NCBI GenBank assembly: GCA_900313845.1
Contig: OMTC01000106.1
Location: forward strand, 1-7,333
Source: an uncultured Prevotellaceae bacterium
GTDB taxonomy: Bacteria; Bacteroidota; Bacteroidia; Bacteroidales; Bacteroidaceae
Direction of reading: 5' to 3'
Length of the DNA: 7,333 nt
Position numbers and translations under genes: made by a program. Under the pieces are notes generated by a model. It was not told where the DNA came from and made no database searches. It saw only the letters and a list, made by a program, of their open reading frames with translations. Shown in pieces: positions 1 through 6,739 of the stretch (positions are counted from its first letter, which is position 1; each line of letters begins with the position of its first letter).

Positions 1-20
1 TAATTAATAGAACCCACCTT
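1..20. repeat. End of a dispersed intergenic element, cut by the window edge
   Basis: These 20 bases match 5110-5129 at 19 of 20 positions, the only difference being at base 6. The stretch at 5110-5129 is one terminal inverted repeat of the palindromic element at 4935-5129, so this is probably the same end of a second copy whose body lies outside the window. It starts 14 bases after the stop codon of the small membrane gene; the other copy starts 21 bases after the rpoN stop, in the same orientation relative to the gene. That the rest of the element exists to the left is inference. Confidence 0.55.
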
Positions 21-34
21 AAATGAAAAGGAAA

Positions 35-217
35 CTATTTGTTTTTGTTATTCTTCACTACGTTCATGCCGAAAAAGAGGAGCGCAATGAAGAAGAATAC
101 TACCATTATGTAGGACATGGAGTCGCGCATAACGGAAGCCATCCAAATGCTACCAACCAAACAAAGGAAGCAGCAGATGGTGGAGATAATCCAAATGATT
201 CTACTGAACTTGTTCAT
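35..217 (-). CDS. Small two-helix membrane protein, function unknown
   Basis: A 60-residue protein starting with ATG at 217 and ending with TAG at 35-37. I do not recognise a family. It has two hydrophobic stretches, roughly residues 7-30 (rich in Ile, Cys, Leu and Trp) and 36-54 (rich in Phe, Ile, Leu and Val), joined by a short polar loop with Arg31 and Asp32, and it ends in a Lys/Asn-rich tail. This pattern fits a hairpin-like inner-membrane protein. No signal-peptidase site is evident. It follows cysS on the same strand, separated by the 7-mer repeat tract. An overlapping 72-residue frame on the plus strand is polar and biased in composition, so I treat it as a shadow. The coherent hydrophobic pattern is the main reason for calling this frame real; no homology could be checked. 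Confidence 0.6.
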   Translation of the reverse strand: MNKFSRIIWIISTICCFLCLVGSIWMASVMRDSMSYIMVVFFFIALLFFGMNVVKNNKNK

Positions 218-249
218 GGAAAAAGAGTTTTTTTGAGTTAAAAGTAGAA

Positions 250-364
250 GGTCAAAGGTCGAAGGTCAAAGGTCGAAGGTCGAGGGTCAAAGGTCAATCC
301 ATCCGGATGGCAAACTTTAGACCTTAGACTTTAGACCTTTGACTTTAGACCTTAGACCTTTGAC
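250..364. repeat. Inverted pair of 7-bp repeat arrays around a 12-bp palindrome
   Basis: Seven head-to-tail 7-mers of the form GGTCAAA, GGTCGAA, GGTCGAG or GGTCAAT fill 250-298. A perfect palindrome, CCATCCGGATGG, lies at 299-310. The complementary pattern (CTTTAGAC, CTTAGAC, TTTAGAC, CTTTGAC) fills 315-364, again as seven units. The two arms can pair imperfectly over about 50 bases. There is higher-order copying: a 14-bp unit occurs at 250-263 and 264-277, and a 15-bp unit at 315-329 and 343-357. The tract starts 14 bases after the cysS stop, so in the transcript it would form a long 3' hairpin. It could act as a transcription end or mRNA stabiliser, but no clear U-tract follows and the role is unknown. 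Confidence 0.85.
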
Positions 365-378
365 TTGAAAAGCCAATT

Positions 379-1750
379 CTATACATTTAGTTTCCAGCTG
401 AAGCCATCCTTGGTGTCCTTCACTTCGAAACCGAGAGCAGCAAGACGGTCGCGTATCAAGTCGCTGGTTGCCCAGTCCTTGTTGGCTTTTGCCTTCATGC
501 GCTGTTCGAGGAGCATATCAACCACCTTTCCAAAAGCTTCTTCACGAGCTGCGTTGTTGCCATCAGAAGAGGATGCCGACTTACGCAGACCGAGAATGTC
601 GAAAGCGAAGGTGTCGAAAAGCTCGGTAAGTGCTTTGAGCACATCGGCAGAAATGGTTTCCTTCTTATCAACGATGGAGTTGATGGTCTTGGAAGCATCG
701 AAGAGTGCACTGATGACAGTTGGAGTGGAGAAGTCGTCGTTCATCGCATCGTAGCACTTATTGCGGAGTTCATCCACAAAAGACATAGGTACATTGCCGT
801 TTGCCTCTGGCTGAATCTTTGCCAAGGCATTGTAGGCATCGAGCAAACGCTCCAATCCCTTTTCTGCAGCCTGCAAGGCTTCGTTGCTGAAATCCACCGT
901 GGAACGATAGTGAGCCTGCAAGATGAAGAATCGGATGGTCATTGGCGAATAAGCCTGTGTGAGATTCTTGTTCGTTCCTGCGAAGAACTCAGGGAGCGTG
1001 ATGAAATTCGAGGTCCATGCCTCCACCATGAATGTCGAAATGCTCGCCAAGATACTTGCGTCCCATTGCCGTACATTCGCAGTGCCAACCAGGGAAACCC
1101 ATTCCCCACGGACTTGGCCAGCGCATGATATGCTCAGGCTGAGCCTTCTTCCAAAGGGCGAAGTCCACCTGATTGCGCTTCTCGTCGGTTCCATCGAGCG
1201 TACGGGAATTGTTGATAACATCATTGAGGTTACGTCCCGAAAGGATGCCATAGTGATGGTCGCGGTTGTACTTCTCCACATCGAAATACACAGAGCCTTG
1301 ACTCTCGTATGCATAACCATTCTTGAGAATTTCCTCCACGAGTTGGATTTGTTCGATGATATGACCCGTGGCATGAGGTTCGATGCTTGGTGGAAGGACA
1401 TTCAGTGCATCCATCGCCTCATGGTAGCGATTCGTGTAGTACTGCGCCACTTCCATTGGTTCGAGCTGTTCGAGACGTGCCTTCTTAGCAATCTTGTCCT
1501 CACCCTCGTCAGCATCGTGCTCCAAGTGACCCACATCGGTGATGTTGCGCACATAGCGCACTTTGTAGCCGAGGTGTTTGAGATAGCGGAAAACGATGTC
1601 GAACGTGATGGCAGGACGCGCATGACCAAGGTGCGCATCACCATAAACAGTTGGACCACAAACGTACATGCCTACGAATGGAGCATGAAGAGGTTTGAAA
1701 GGTTGCTTGGTTCGAGAGAGGGTATTGTAGATATAAAGTTGATTGTCCAT
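379..1750 (-). pseudogene. cysS: Cysteinyl-tRNA synthetase, broken by an internal deletion with frameshift
   Basis: CysS charges tRNA-Cys with cysteine in the cytoplasm and is a class I synthetase. The first half (ATG at 1750) reads in one frame for 247 matching residues. It has Cys31 and Cys226 as the first two zinc ligands, the HIGH motif as HLGH at 40-43, and the conserved GGGMDL at 242-247. The next six codons are out of register and end in TGA at 989-991. The other half resumes in a different frame at the Asn codon 1008-1006 and gives 209 good CysS residues to the stop at 379. In the family about 42 residues lie between these points, including FPHHE (the last two zinc ligands) and the KMSKS loop; here a single base lies between them. 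An intact gene would encode about 498 residues, normal for the family. The product as written should be inactive. A sequencing or assembly error is possible, because CysS is normally essential. The start follows an A-rich leader, as is usual in this phylum. Confidence 0.92.
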
Positions 1751-1762
1751 TGGTTTTTTTAA

Positions 1763-1798
1763 TAATGGGGATAATGGGATTAATGGGGTTAATGGGGA
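1763..1798. repeat. Four tandem 9-bp repeats with G-runs in the cysS leader
   Basis: Four consecutive 9-mers of the form TAATGGGGN occupy 1763-1771, 1772-1780, 1781-1789 and 1790-1798; the second has a GGG run instead of GGGG. The G-runs at 1767-1770, 1776-1778, 1785-1788 and 1794-1797 are separated by 5, 6 and 5 bases, which meets the usual sequence rule for a G-quadruplex on the plus strand. This is the template strand for cysS, and the tract begins 12 bases upstream of its start codon. The repeat is plain in the sequence; any structure or effect on expression is inference. Confidence 0.85.
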
Positions 1799-1809
1799 AA
1801 ATATTGGGA

Positions 1810-1817
1810 CAAATATA
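1810..1817 (-). promoter_or_regulatory. Possible -7 element of a Bacteroidota promoter for cysS
   Basis: On the minus strand this reads TATATTTG, a full match to the TAnnTTTG -7 consensus known for the primary sigma factor of Bacteroidota. It overlaps the last bases before the ispG stop and would place a transcript start near 1800, leaving a leader of about 50 bases that contains the 9-mer repeat. I cannot see a good TTTG -33 box at the expected distance inside the ispG 3' end, so this is tentative. cysS may simply be read through from purE-ispG. Confidence 0.35.
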
Positions 1818-1818
1818 A

Positions 1819-3717
1819 TTATGTAATATCTTCTTCGATGAAGGCGAGGAGGCGATCGACAGCTTCTGCCTCAGGAATGTTCTTCTCGATACATTCCTTT
1901 TTCTTGTAGAGACTTACTTTGCCAGCAGCAGCACCTACGTAGCCGTAATCAGCATCTGCCATTTCGCCAGGACCATTCACAATGCAACCCATGATTCCAA
2001 TTTTGAGAGTACGGAAACGAGGGTTTTCAGCTGCTTTGGCAAGAATGGCTGTTTTGATGCGGGCGATGGTGTCCTCCAAGTTGTAGAGCGTACGACCACA
2101 ACCTGGGCAAGAGATAAACTCCGTCTTGGTGGTGCGAAGACGAGCAGCCTGAAGAATACCGAATGCGATGGCATCCTTATGGGCGTTGGTGACATAGCCT
2201 TCGTTGTAGAGATAGAAACCATCGATGAGCTGGTCGATACAAAGCGCTCCCATATCGGCAGCAGCCTGCAACTGGAGTTCCTCCTTGGAATTGGTCTTGT
2301 AGCCTTGGAACACGATGACTGGATTTTGCAGATGTTCGGTCCAGAGCTCATGAATCAGCGCACGCAACTCTCCCACTCGATTCTGATGATTGCTCTGCGC
2401 AATGACAACAATCTCGGGATGATACTTGAGGCATGCACGCGCTTCGTCGTTGAGTGCTCCATAAGACAGGAAGAGGAACTTGAGTGGTGAACTGCACTGA
2501 GAAACGAACATCATATTCGTGTGGTTGAAAGCAGGATAAGTGCCTTCTTCCCCATTCCAAACGTTGGCATCCACAATGTATGCAGCGGCTTCACGTTCAG
2601 CTTTGGCTGGAAGAGACTGACCACAATAGATATAGTCGGGAGTGAGTGCAGAAGGATTTGCTTCCTTCGCATTTTCCTTCAAGAAGCGGTCGGCAACAAT
2701 CACGGGTGTATTCTCTCCACCGATGTTGAGGACGGCTTTCGTAGGACGACGCTTAGGGCAAAGATAGTCGAATTCATCGGAAGAAATTCCTGGAATAGGC
2801 ATGTGGCCTTCACGGCGAGTGATATAGTCGCGAAGAGCGATAGCTACAGGAATTTCTGCTTCGGGTGCTTCGCTCAAGGAAACGCGAATCGTATCGCCAT
2901 AGCCATCACTTAGCAAGGCACCAATGCCTACAGCAGACTTGATGCGTCCGTCCTCCCCTTCGCCTGCCTCAGTGACACCGAGATGAAGCGGGAACTGCAT
3001 GCCTTCCTCATTCATCTTCTGCACCAACAGACGAACGGTGCGAACCATGATGACCGTGTTGCTTGCCTTGATGGAGATAACCACATCGGAAAAATGCTCC
3101 TTCACACAAATGCGAAGGAACTCGAGACAAGATTCCACCATACCTTCGGGAGTGTCACCATAGCGCGACATGATGCGGTCGGAGAGTGAACCGTGGTTCA
3201 CGCCGATACGCACAGCCGTGTGATGCTCCTTACAGATGTTGAGAAATGGCACGAACTTGGCTTCAATCTTTGCCAATTCTTCAGCATATTCAGCATCGGT
3301 GTATTCGAGATGCTTGAACTTGCGTGCGGGGTCCACGTAATTACCCGGATTGATACGCACTTTTTCTGCGTGAAGGGCAGCCTCATCAGCAACGTAGGCA
3401 TTGAAATGCACGTCGGCAACGAGTGGCACATGGCAACCACGAGCACGGAGACCTTCGCTGATGGGTTGGAGGTTCTTTGCCTCCTTTACTCCTTGCGTGG
3501 TGAGGCGCACGTATTCGCCACCTGCCTCCACAATGCGAAGTGTCTGCTCGATGCAGGCATCGGTGTCCATCGTGGAAGTGTTGGTCATGGACTGCACACG
3601 AATGGGGTTAGCGCCTCCAAGAGGGGTGCTCCCTATATGAACTTCGTTGGTGGAACGGCGCTGGTAGTTGAAAAGCGCATTCCAATTGCCAGAACGAAGA
3701 AAAGAGGGATTGGACAT
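1819..3717 (-). CDS. ispG: 4-hydroxy-3-methylbut-2-enyl diphosphate synthase (GcpE/IspG), long three-domain form
   Basis: IspG is the iron-sulfur enzyme that reductively opens the cyclic diphosphate MEcPP to HMBPP, the penultimate step of the MEP isoprenoid pathway in the cytosol. The N-terminal TIM barrel spans about residues 25-300, with the conserved PIRVQSMTNT at 38-47, VNHGSLSDR at 173-181 and GVTEAGEGEDG at 247-257. A large insert covers roughly residues 300-525. The C-terminal Fe-S domain follows, with Cys537 and Cys540 (CPGCGR), Cys578 (GCIVNGPGE) and Glu585, which together fit the ligands of the [4Fe-4S] cluster. At 632 residues it is much longer than the two-domain enzyme of E. coli (about 370) and matches the insert-bearing form of Bacteroidota, Chlamydia and plants. 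The ATG at 3717 lies six bases after the purE stop, so the two are probably one transcript. The frame is intact and all key residues are present. Confidence 0.97.
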   Translation of the reverse strand: MSNPSFLRSGNWNALFNYQRRSTNEVHIGSTPLGGANPIRVQSMTNTSTMDTDACIEQTLRIVEAGGEYVRLTTQGVKEAKNLQPISEGLRARGCHVPLVADVHFNAYVADEAALHAEKVRINPGNYVDPARKFKHLEYTDAEYAEELAKIEAKFVPFLNICKEHHTAVRIGVNHGSLSDRIMSRYGDTPEGMVESCLEFLRICVKEHFSDVVISIKASNTVIMVRTVRLLVQKMNEEGMQFPLHLGVTEAGEGEDGRIKSAVGIGALLSDGYGDTIRVSLSEAPEAEIPVAIALRDYITRREGHMPIPGISSDEFDYLCPKRRPTKAVLNIGGENTPVIVADRFLKENAKEANPSALTPDYIYCGQSLPAKAEREAAAYIVDANVWNGEEGTYPAFNHTNMMFVSQCSSPLKFLFLSYGALNDEARACLKYHPEIVVIAQSNHQNRVGELRALIHELWTEHLQNPVIVFQGYKTNSKEELQLQAAADMGALCIDQLIDGFYLYNEGYVTNAHKDAIAFGILQAARLRTTKTEFISCPGCGRTLYNLEDTIARIKTAILAKAAENPRFRTLKIGIMGCIVNGPGEMADADYGYVGAAAGKVSLYKKKECIEKNIPEAEAVDRLLAFIEEDIT

Positions 3718-3723
3718 AAGAAT

Positions 3724-4233
3724 TTAGTTGGTTTTATATTTGTAATGGATTTCCGACAAGTCGGCATTTGCCTTCTCTATCTTGGCACGAAGTCCATATT
3801 TGTAATCGGAGAGTTTTGCGGCTAAAGCAGGGTCGCTGAGGGCGAGCATCTGTGTTGCCAAGATGGCTGCATTGAGAGAGCCGTTGATAGCTACAGTAGC
3901 AACAGGGATGCCTGGAGGCATCTGCAGCATGCTGAGAACAGCGTCCATGCCATCGAGCACAGAACCTTTGACTGGAACACCAATGACAGGGAGTGTTGTG
4001 CTGGCTGCAATCACTCCTGGAAGGGCAGCAGCCATACCTGCTCCAGCTATGATGACCTTGATGCCGCGGCCTTGCGCACCTTTAGCGAAAGACTCGACAG
4101 CATCTGGAGTGCGATGAGCAGAAAGCGCGTTGATTTCGAACGGAATCTGCATCTCATCGAAGAATTTGGCAGCTTTTTCCATGATTGGCATATCACTTGT
4201 GCTACCCATGATAATACTTACGAGCGGGGTCAT
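3724..4233 (-). CDS. purE: N5-carboxyaminoimidazole ribonucleotide mutase (PurE, class I)
   Basis: PurE moves the carboxyl group of N5-CAIR to carbon 4 to give CAIR in de novo purine synthesis, normally after PurK makes N5-CAIR; PurK is not in this window. At 169 residues it has the normal length. The phosphate-binding GSTSD lies at 10-14, SAHRTP with the catalytic His at position 40 at 38-43, and the glycine-rich AGAGMAAALPG at 63-73, followed by PVIGVPVKG at 82-90. The SAHRTP wording favours the class I mutase over the class II AIR carboxylase. The protein acts as a soluble octamer in known relatives. It lies six bases upstream of ispG, with which it probably forms an operon, and is separated from the PAP2-like gene by a 7-mer repeat tract. 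The ATG at 4233 gives the family's normal N-terminus, with the first beta strand beginning at once. Confidence 0.97.
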   Translation of the reverse strand: MTPLVSIIMGSTSDMPIMEKAAKFFDEMQIPFEINALSAHRTPDAVESFAKGAQGRGIKVIIAGAGMAAALPGVIAASTTLPVIGVPVKGSVLDGMDAVLSMLQMPPGIPVATVAINGSLNAAILATQMLALSDPALAAKLSDYKYGLRAKIEKANADLSEIHYKYKTN

Positions 4234-4248
4234 TATTCTTTAGTTTTA

Positions 4249-4300
4249 GTGAGTAATTAGTAGTGAGGAGTGAGAAGTGAATTTTTGTGAGGAGTGAGAA
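4249..4300. repeat. Degenerate 7-bp repeat tract between the PAP2-like gene and purE
   Basis: The gap holds 7-mers of the form GTGAGRA: GTGAGTA at 4249-4255, GTGAGGA and GTGAGAA at 4263-4276, GTGAATT at 4277-4283, then GTGAGGA and GTGAGAA again at 4287-4300. The 14-bp pair is an exact direct repeat, and its second copy abuts the stop codon of the PAP2-like gene. Unlike the tracts at 250-364 and 6740-6807 it has no inverted half. I see no promoter match in this gap. Confidence 0.75.
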
Positions 4301-4924
4301 TTAAATCCAAGCAAAGAGAAGGCAAATCAGTGAACTGAAAAAACCAACGGCAAAGCCTACGAGTATTTGCGCAAGACTATGCTGGCGAAGAACCATGCGA
4401 CTGGTACCCAAAACGCCGGAGAGGAGAATCAATCCAATACCTGGCCAGAAAGGGTTGTAGAAGAAGATGCTACTGAACGAGAGAATCATACCTACCAAAC
4501 CTCCCATACCCACCATGTGGGTACTGATTTTCCACCACACGTTGATAATCACACAGACTATTTGCGCCACAATGGCAGACATGATGATGCCTCGAAAGAA
4601 CATCGCCACGTTGAGTTGGGTGAAAAGCATGAGACATGCCGAATAGCTTAAGAGTGTGAGAACGTATGGCATGTGGCGATGCTCACGGTGACTCAACTGC
4701 CAATGCGACCAGCGATTGAGGCGGCGGAACACGTTTATTGTCAGGCGTGGAATCAAGATGGTAAAGACGAATACAATACCCAGAATAAGCAACTTGTAGC
4801 CAAGCGGCAACAGCTTGAGATAGCTGAAGAAGAAAAGCCACAAGAATGCCCATATCGGTGCATAAAAAGGAGAGAAAACCACCGATAGGATGCGAGCGAT
4901 TTGTATGAGTCTTTTTTCAAACAT
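4301..4924 (-). CDS. PAP2-like integral membrane protein, probable lipid phosphatase relative
   Basis: This 207-residue protein is very hydrophobic, with about six membrane helices (roughly residues 12-34, 41-60, 86-104, 108-130, 137-157 and 184-205). It carries a weak PAP2 signature. The first motif is degenerate, a His/Arg-rich stretch at 79-87 ending RHMPY. In place of PSGH it has ISTHMVG, with His136. The third motif is well kept as SRMVLRQHSLAQ, giving Arg176 and His182 in SRxxxxxHxxxQ, with Gln instead of the usual Asp at the end. PAP2 enzymes remove phosphate from lipid phosphates such as undecaprenyl diphosphate or phosphatidylglycerophosphate; the substrate here is unknown. Loss of the final Asp and the altered first motif leave open that it is not a phosphatase. 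The ATG at 4924 lies 11 bases from the edge of the palindromic element, so any promoter would sit in or beyond that element. Confidence 0.8.
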   Translation of the reverse strand: MFEKRLIQIARILSVVFSPFYAPIWAFLWLFFFSYLKLLPLGYKLLILGIVFVFTILIPRLTINVFRRLNRWSHWQLSHREHRHMPYVLTLLSYSACLMLFTQLNVAMFFRGIIMSAIVAQIVCVIINVWWKISTHMVGMGGLVGMILSFSSIFFYNPFWPGIGLILLSGVLGTSRMVLRQHSLAQILVGFAVGFFSSLICLLFAWI

Positions 4925-4934
4925 CTGATGAGTT

Positions 4935-5129
4935 GAGGTGTGTTCTAAAAATTCTGTTTTATGATTCCTTACAAAATAAGAGATTTCGTTTCGGTTGCTT
5001 TTTGTTTGATTTGAAGTCTTTTTGCCACTTTTCTCAGTTACATAGCTCGCTATGCGCCCTCAAAAACTGACAAAAATCCAATCAAATCAATTCAAAAATC
5101 AACTCGACATAATTTATAGAACCCACCTT
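4935..5129. repeat. 195-bp palindromic intergenic element with terminal inverted repeats
   Basis: The ends are inverted repeats of each other: 4935-4956 matches the reverse complement of 5108-5129 at 18 of 22 positions. Inside them a second pair of arms, 4994-5046 and 5049-5103, matches at about 39 of 55 aligned positions with two one-base gaps. They meet at a perfect 6-bp stem, CATAGC-TC-GCTATG, at 5041-5054. About 37 bases lie between the outer and inner repeats on the left but only about 4 on the right. Nothing here codes for protein. It resembles a non-autonomous miniature element or a dispersed palindromic repeat, and one end recurs at 1-20. In the transcript it would fold into a long hairpin between rpoN and the PAP2-like gene. 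I see no convincing target-site duplication. Confidence 0.75.
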
Positions 5130-5150
5130 GAATAATCAACAATTAGAGAA

Positions 5151-6719
5151 TTAGATACGCTTGCGGAACTTGGCAGGAGGAATATCCATTTCATCGCGAT
5201 ACTTCGCTACCGTGCGACGACTGATTTTCTGTCCTTTCTGCTGCAAGAGTTCGGCAATGCGTTCATCGGACAGAGGATTGAGTTTGTCCTCTTCGTCGAT
5301 GATGTCGCGAATCAATGGAAACACTTTCGTCCTCATGATGAGGTCTCCCTCCGCATTGGTCTTGCTGCGAAGGAAGAAATACTTGAGTGGATAGAGAGTA
5401 CCATCGAGACGCACATATTTGCTATTGACCACACGCGAAATGGTAGAAATGTCGAGGTCTGTACGTTCTGCCACATCCTGCAAACGGAGCGGATGGAGCA
5501 AGTCATCGTCCTGCGTAAGCATGAAATCACGCTGAAAGGCAATGATTGCCTTCATGGTGGAGATGAGCGTGTTCTGACGTTGCTTGATGGCAGCGATAAA
5601 CATGCGAGCCGATTCCACTTTCTGACGCGTATATATGAATGCATCTCGCTGACTACGGCTCAACTTCTCTGACATCTTCTGATAGGCATCGAGCTGTTGC
5701 GCATATTCACTGCTCACTCTGAGGGCAGGAATCTTGCCCATGTTGAGCATGAAACTGATACTGCTTTCGTGGTCGGTTTCCACGATGAAATCAGGGATGA
5801 TGGTCTGTGCCTGGTCGTCGGCAGCTTCATGGAGAGAGCGACCGGGATGAGGGTTGAGTTTGCTGATGGCAGCAATGGCAAGACGCAGACGCTCGGGACT
5901 GATGTCCAAACGCTGTGCAAGACGTTCTGGGTCGTTGCGCTCGAAGAGGTCGAAATGGTCAGCAATGATGCGACGTTCCAAAAGCAACAAATTCCTCGTG
6001 GCTTTCTGTTGAGCAGAAAGTGAAGCCTCATCAGCCAAGTCGTCGGACTGCAATTGTCGGTCAATCTGCAAAAGTAAGCATTCACGCAAATTGCGTGCAC
6101 CGATGCCACAGGGCTCGAACTGCTGAAGGATGGCAAGCGCGTCTTCCAATTCAGAAACACTTGCCTGGACATTGTGGTCGAAAAGCAGGTCGTCGGAAAT
6201 CTGAACCAAAGAACGGTCCACGAAGCCACGCTCATCAAGCGAACCAATGAGATATTCGATGAGTTCGCGTTGCTTGTCAGTCACCTCGTATTCCGAAATC
6301 TGCGCCTGAAGGTCTTCGATAAAGGAACGAGTGTCGCCTATAGGAATTTCAGAACCTTCTTCCCTTGTAGAAGCCTTTTGGGAATAGTTGGTAAGTTCGT
6401 CATTGCCATAGTCGGAAGGCGCTTCACTGTATTCTATATCAGCATCTTCATTGTCGGTGGAGGGGTCGAACTCATCGTCGGATTCTTCACGAGAAGCATC
6501 GAAATCATCTTGATTCTCAGCATTATCATTCGTGTCGAATTCATCGGCAGAATCATGTCCTTCCTCAAGGGCGATGTTCTCAAAAACCTCGTCCTTCACC
6601 CTCTGTTCTAAATCGGTAAGAGGCAACTCCACCAATTTCGCCACAAGATATTGTTGTGGAGATAACTTCTGGAGCTGCCTCTGCGTTTGTTGTAATATCT
6701 GACCTTGTTTAGCTGGCAT
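5151..6719 (-). CDS. rpoN: RNA polymerase sigma-54 factor
   Basis: RpoN directs RNA polymerase to -24/-12 promoters and needs an ATP-driven enhancer-binding activator; none is encoded here. The 522-residue protein shows the full domain order. The Gln/Leu-rich region I at about 1-45 contacts the activator. A very acidic region II follows at about 52-129. The core-binding region includes FEPCGIGARNLRECL at 201-215 and LNPHPGR at 288-294. A helix-turn-helix lies at about 411-440, and the RpoN box SRRTVAKYR at 500-508 reads the -24 element. I start it at the ATG at 6719, which gives the typical MPAKQGQILQQTQ beginning. A longer reading from a GTG at 6800 would only add 27 Phe-rich residues translated from the 7-mer repeat tract, so it is unlikely. 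The gene is intact and of normal length. The palindromic element begins 21 bases after its stop. Confidence 0.97.
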   Translation of the reverse strand: MPAKQGQILQQTQRQLQKLSPQQYLVAKLVELPLTDLEQRVKDEVFENIALEEGHDSADEFDTNDNAENQDDFDASREESDDEFDPSTDNEDADIEYSEAPSDYGNDELTNYSQKASTREEGSEIPIGDTRSFIEDLQAQISEYEVTDKQRELIEYLIGSLDERGFVDRSLVQISDDLLFDHNVQASVSELEDALAILQQFEPCGIGARNLRECLLLQIDRQLQSDDLADEASLSAQQKATRNLLLLERRIIADHFDLFERNDPERLAQRLDISPERLRLAIAAISKLNPHPGRSLHEAADDQAQTIIPDFIVETDHESSISFMLNMGKIPALRVSSEYAQQLDAYQKMSEKLSRSQRDAFIYTRQKVESARMFIAAIKQRQNTLISTMKAIIAFQRDFMLTQDDDLLHPLRLQDVAERTDLDISTISRVVNSKYVRLDGTLYPLKYFFLRSKTNAEGDLIMRTKVFPLIRDIIDEEDKLNPLSDERIAELLQQKGQKISRRTVAKYRDEMDIPPAKFRKRI

Positions 6720-6739
6720 AATTTCAAACGAGAACGGAA

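Noticed and set aside
23..241. 72-codon plus-strand frame overlapping the small membrane gene
   Set aside because: The residues are polar and biased, and the opposite strand gives a coherent two-helix membrane protein in line with the direction of all other genes.
250..364. CRISPR array
   Set aside because: Units are only 7 bases, contiguous, without spacers, and the second half is inverted.
989..1009. In-frame residues EFHHAP at the end of the first cysS part resembling the expected FPHHE motif
   Set aside because: The bases are the out-of-frame reading of the NFITLP codons of the second half; the His-His is coincidental and the frame stops at once.
379..1750. Programmed frameshifting as a way to rescue cysS
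   Set aside because: A shift would restore the frame but not the missing ~42 codons with the KMSKS loop and zinc ligands, so the product would still be inactive.
959..1762. 267-codon open frame on the plus strand opposite cysS
   Set aside because: It is antisense to clear CysS sequence and has no recognisable family; its openness follows from the codon use of the opposite strand.
3193..3825. 210-codon open frame on the plus strand across ispG and purE
   Set aside because: It lies opposite two intact, well-recognised enzymes and crosses their boundary; no coherent domain is visible.
4971..4979. Promoter for the PAP2-like gene, minus-strand TTATTTTG
   Set aside because: It is one base short of the TAnnTTTG consensus and has no TTTG box at the proper distance upstream.
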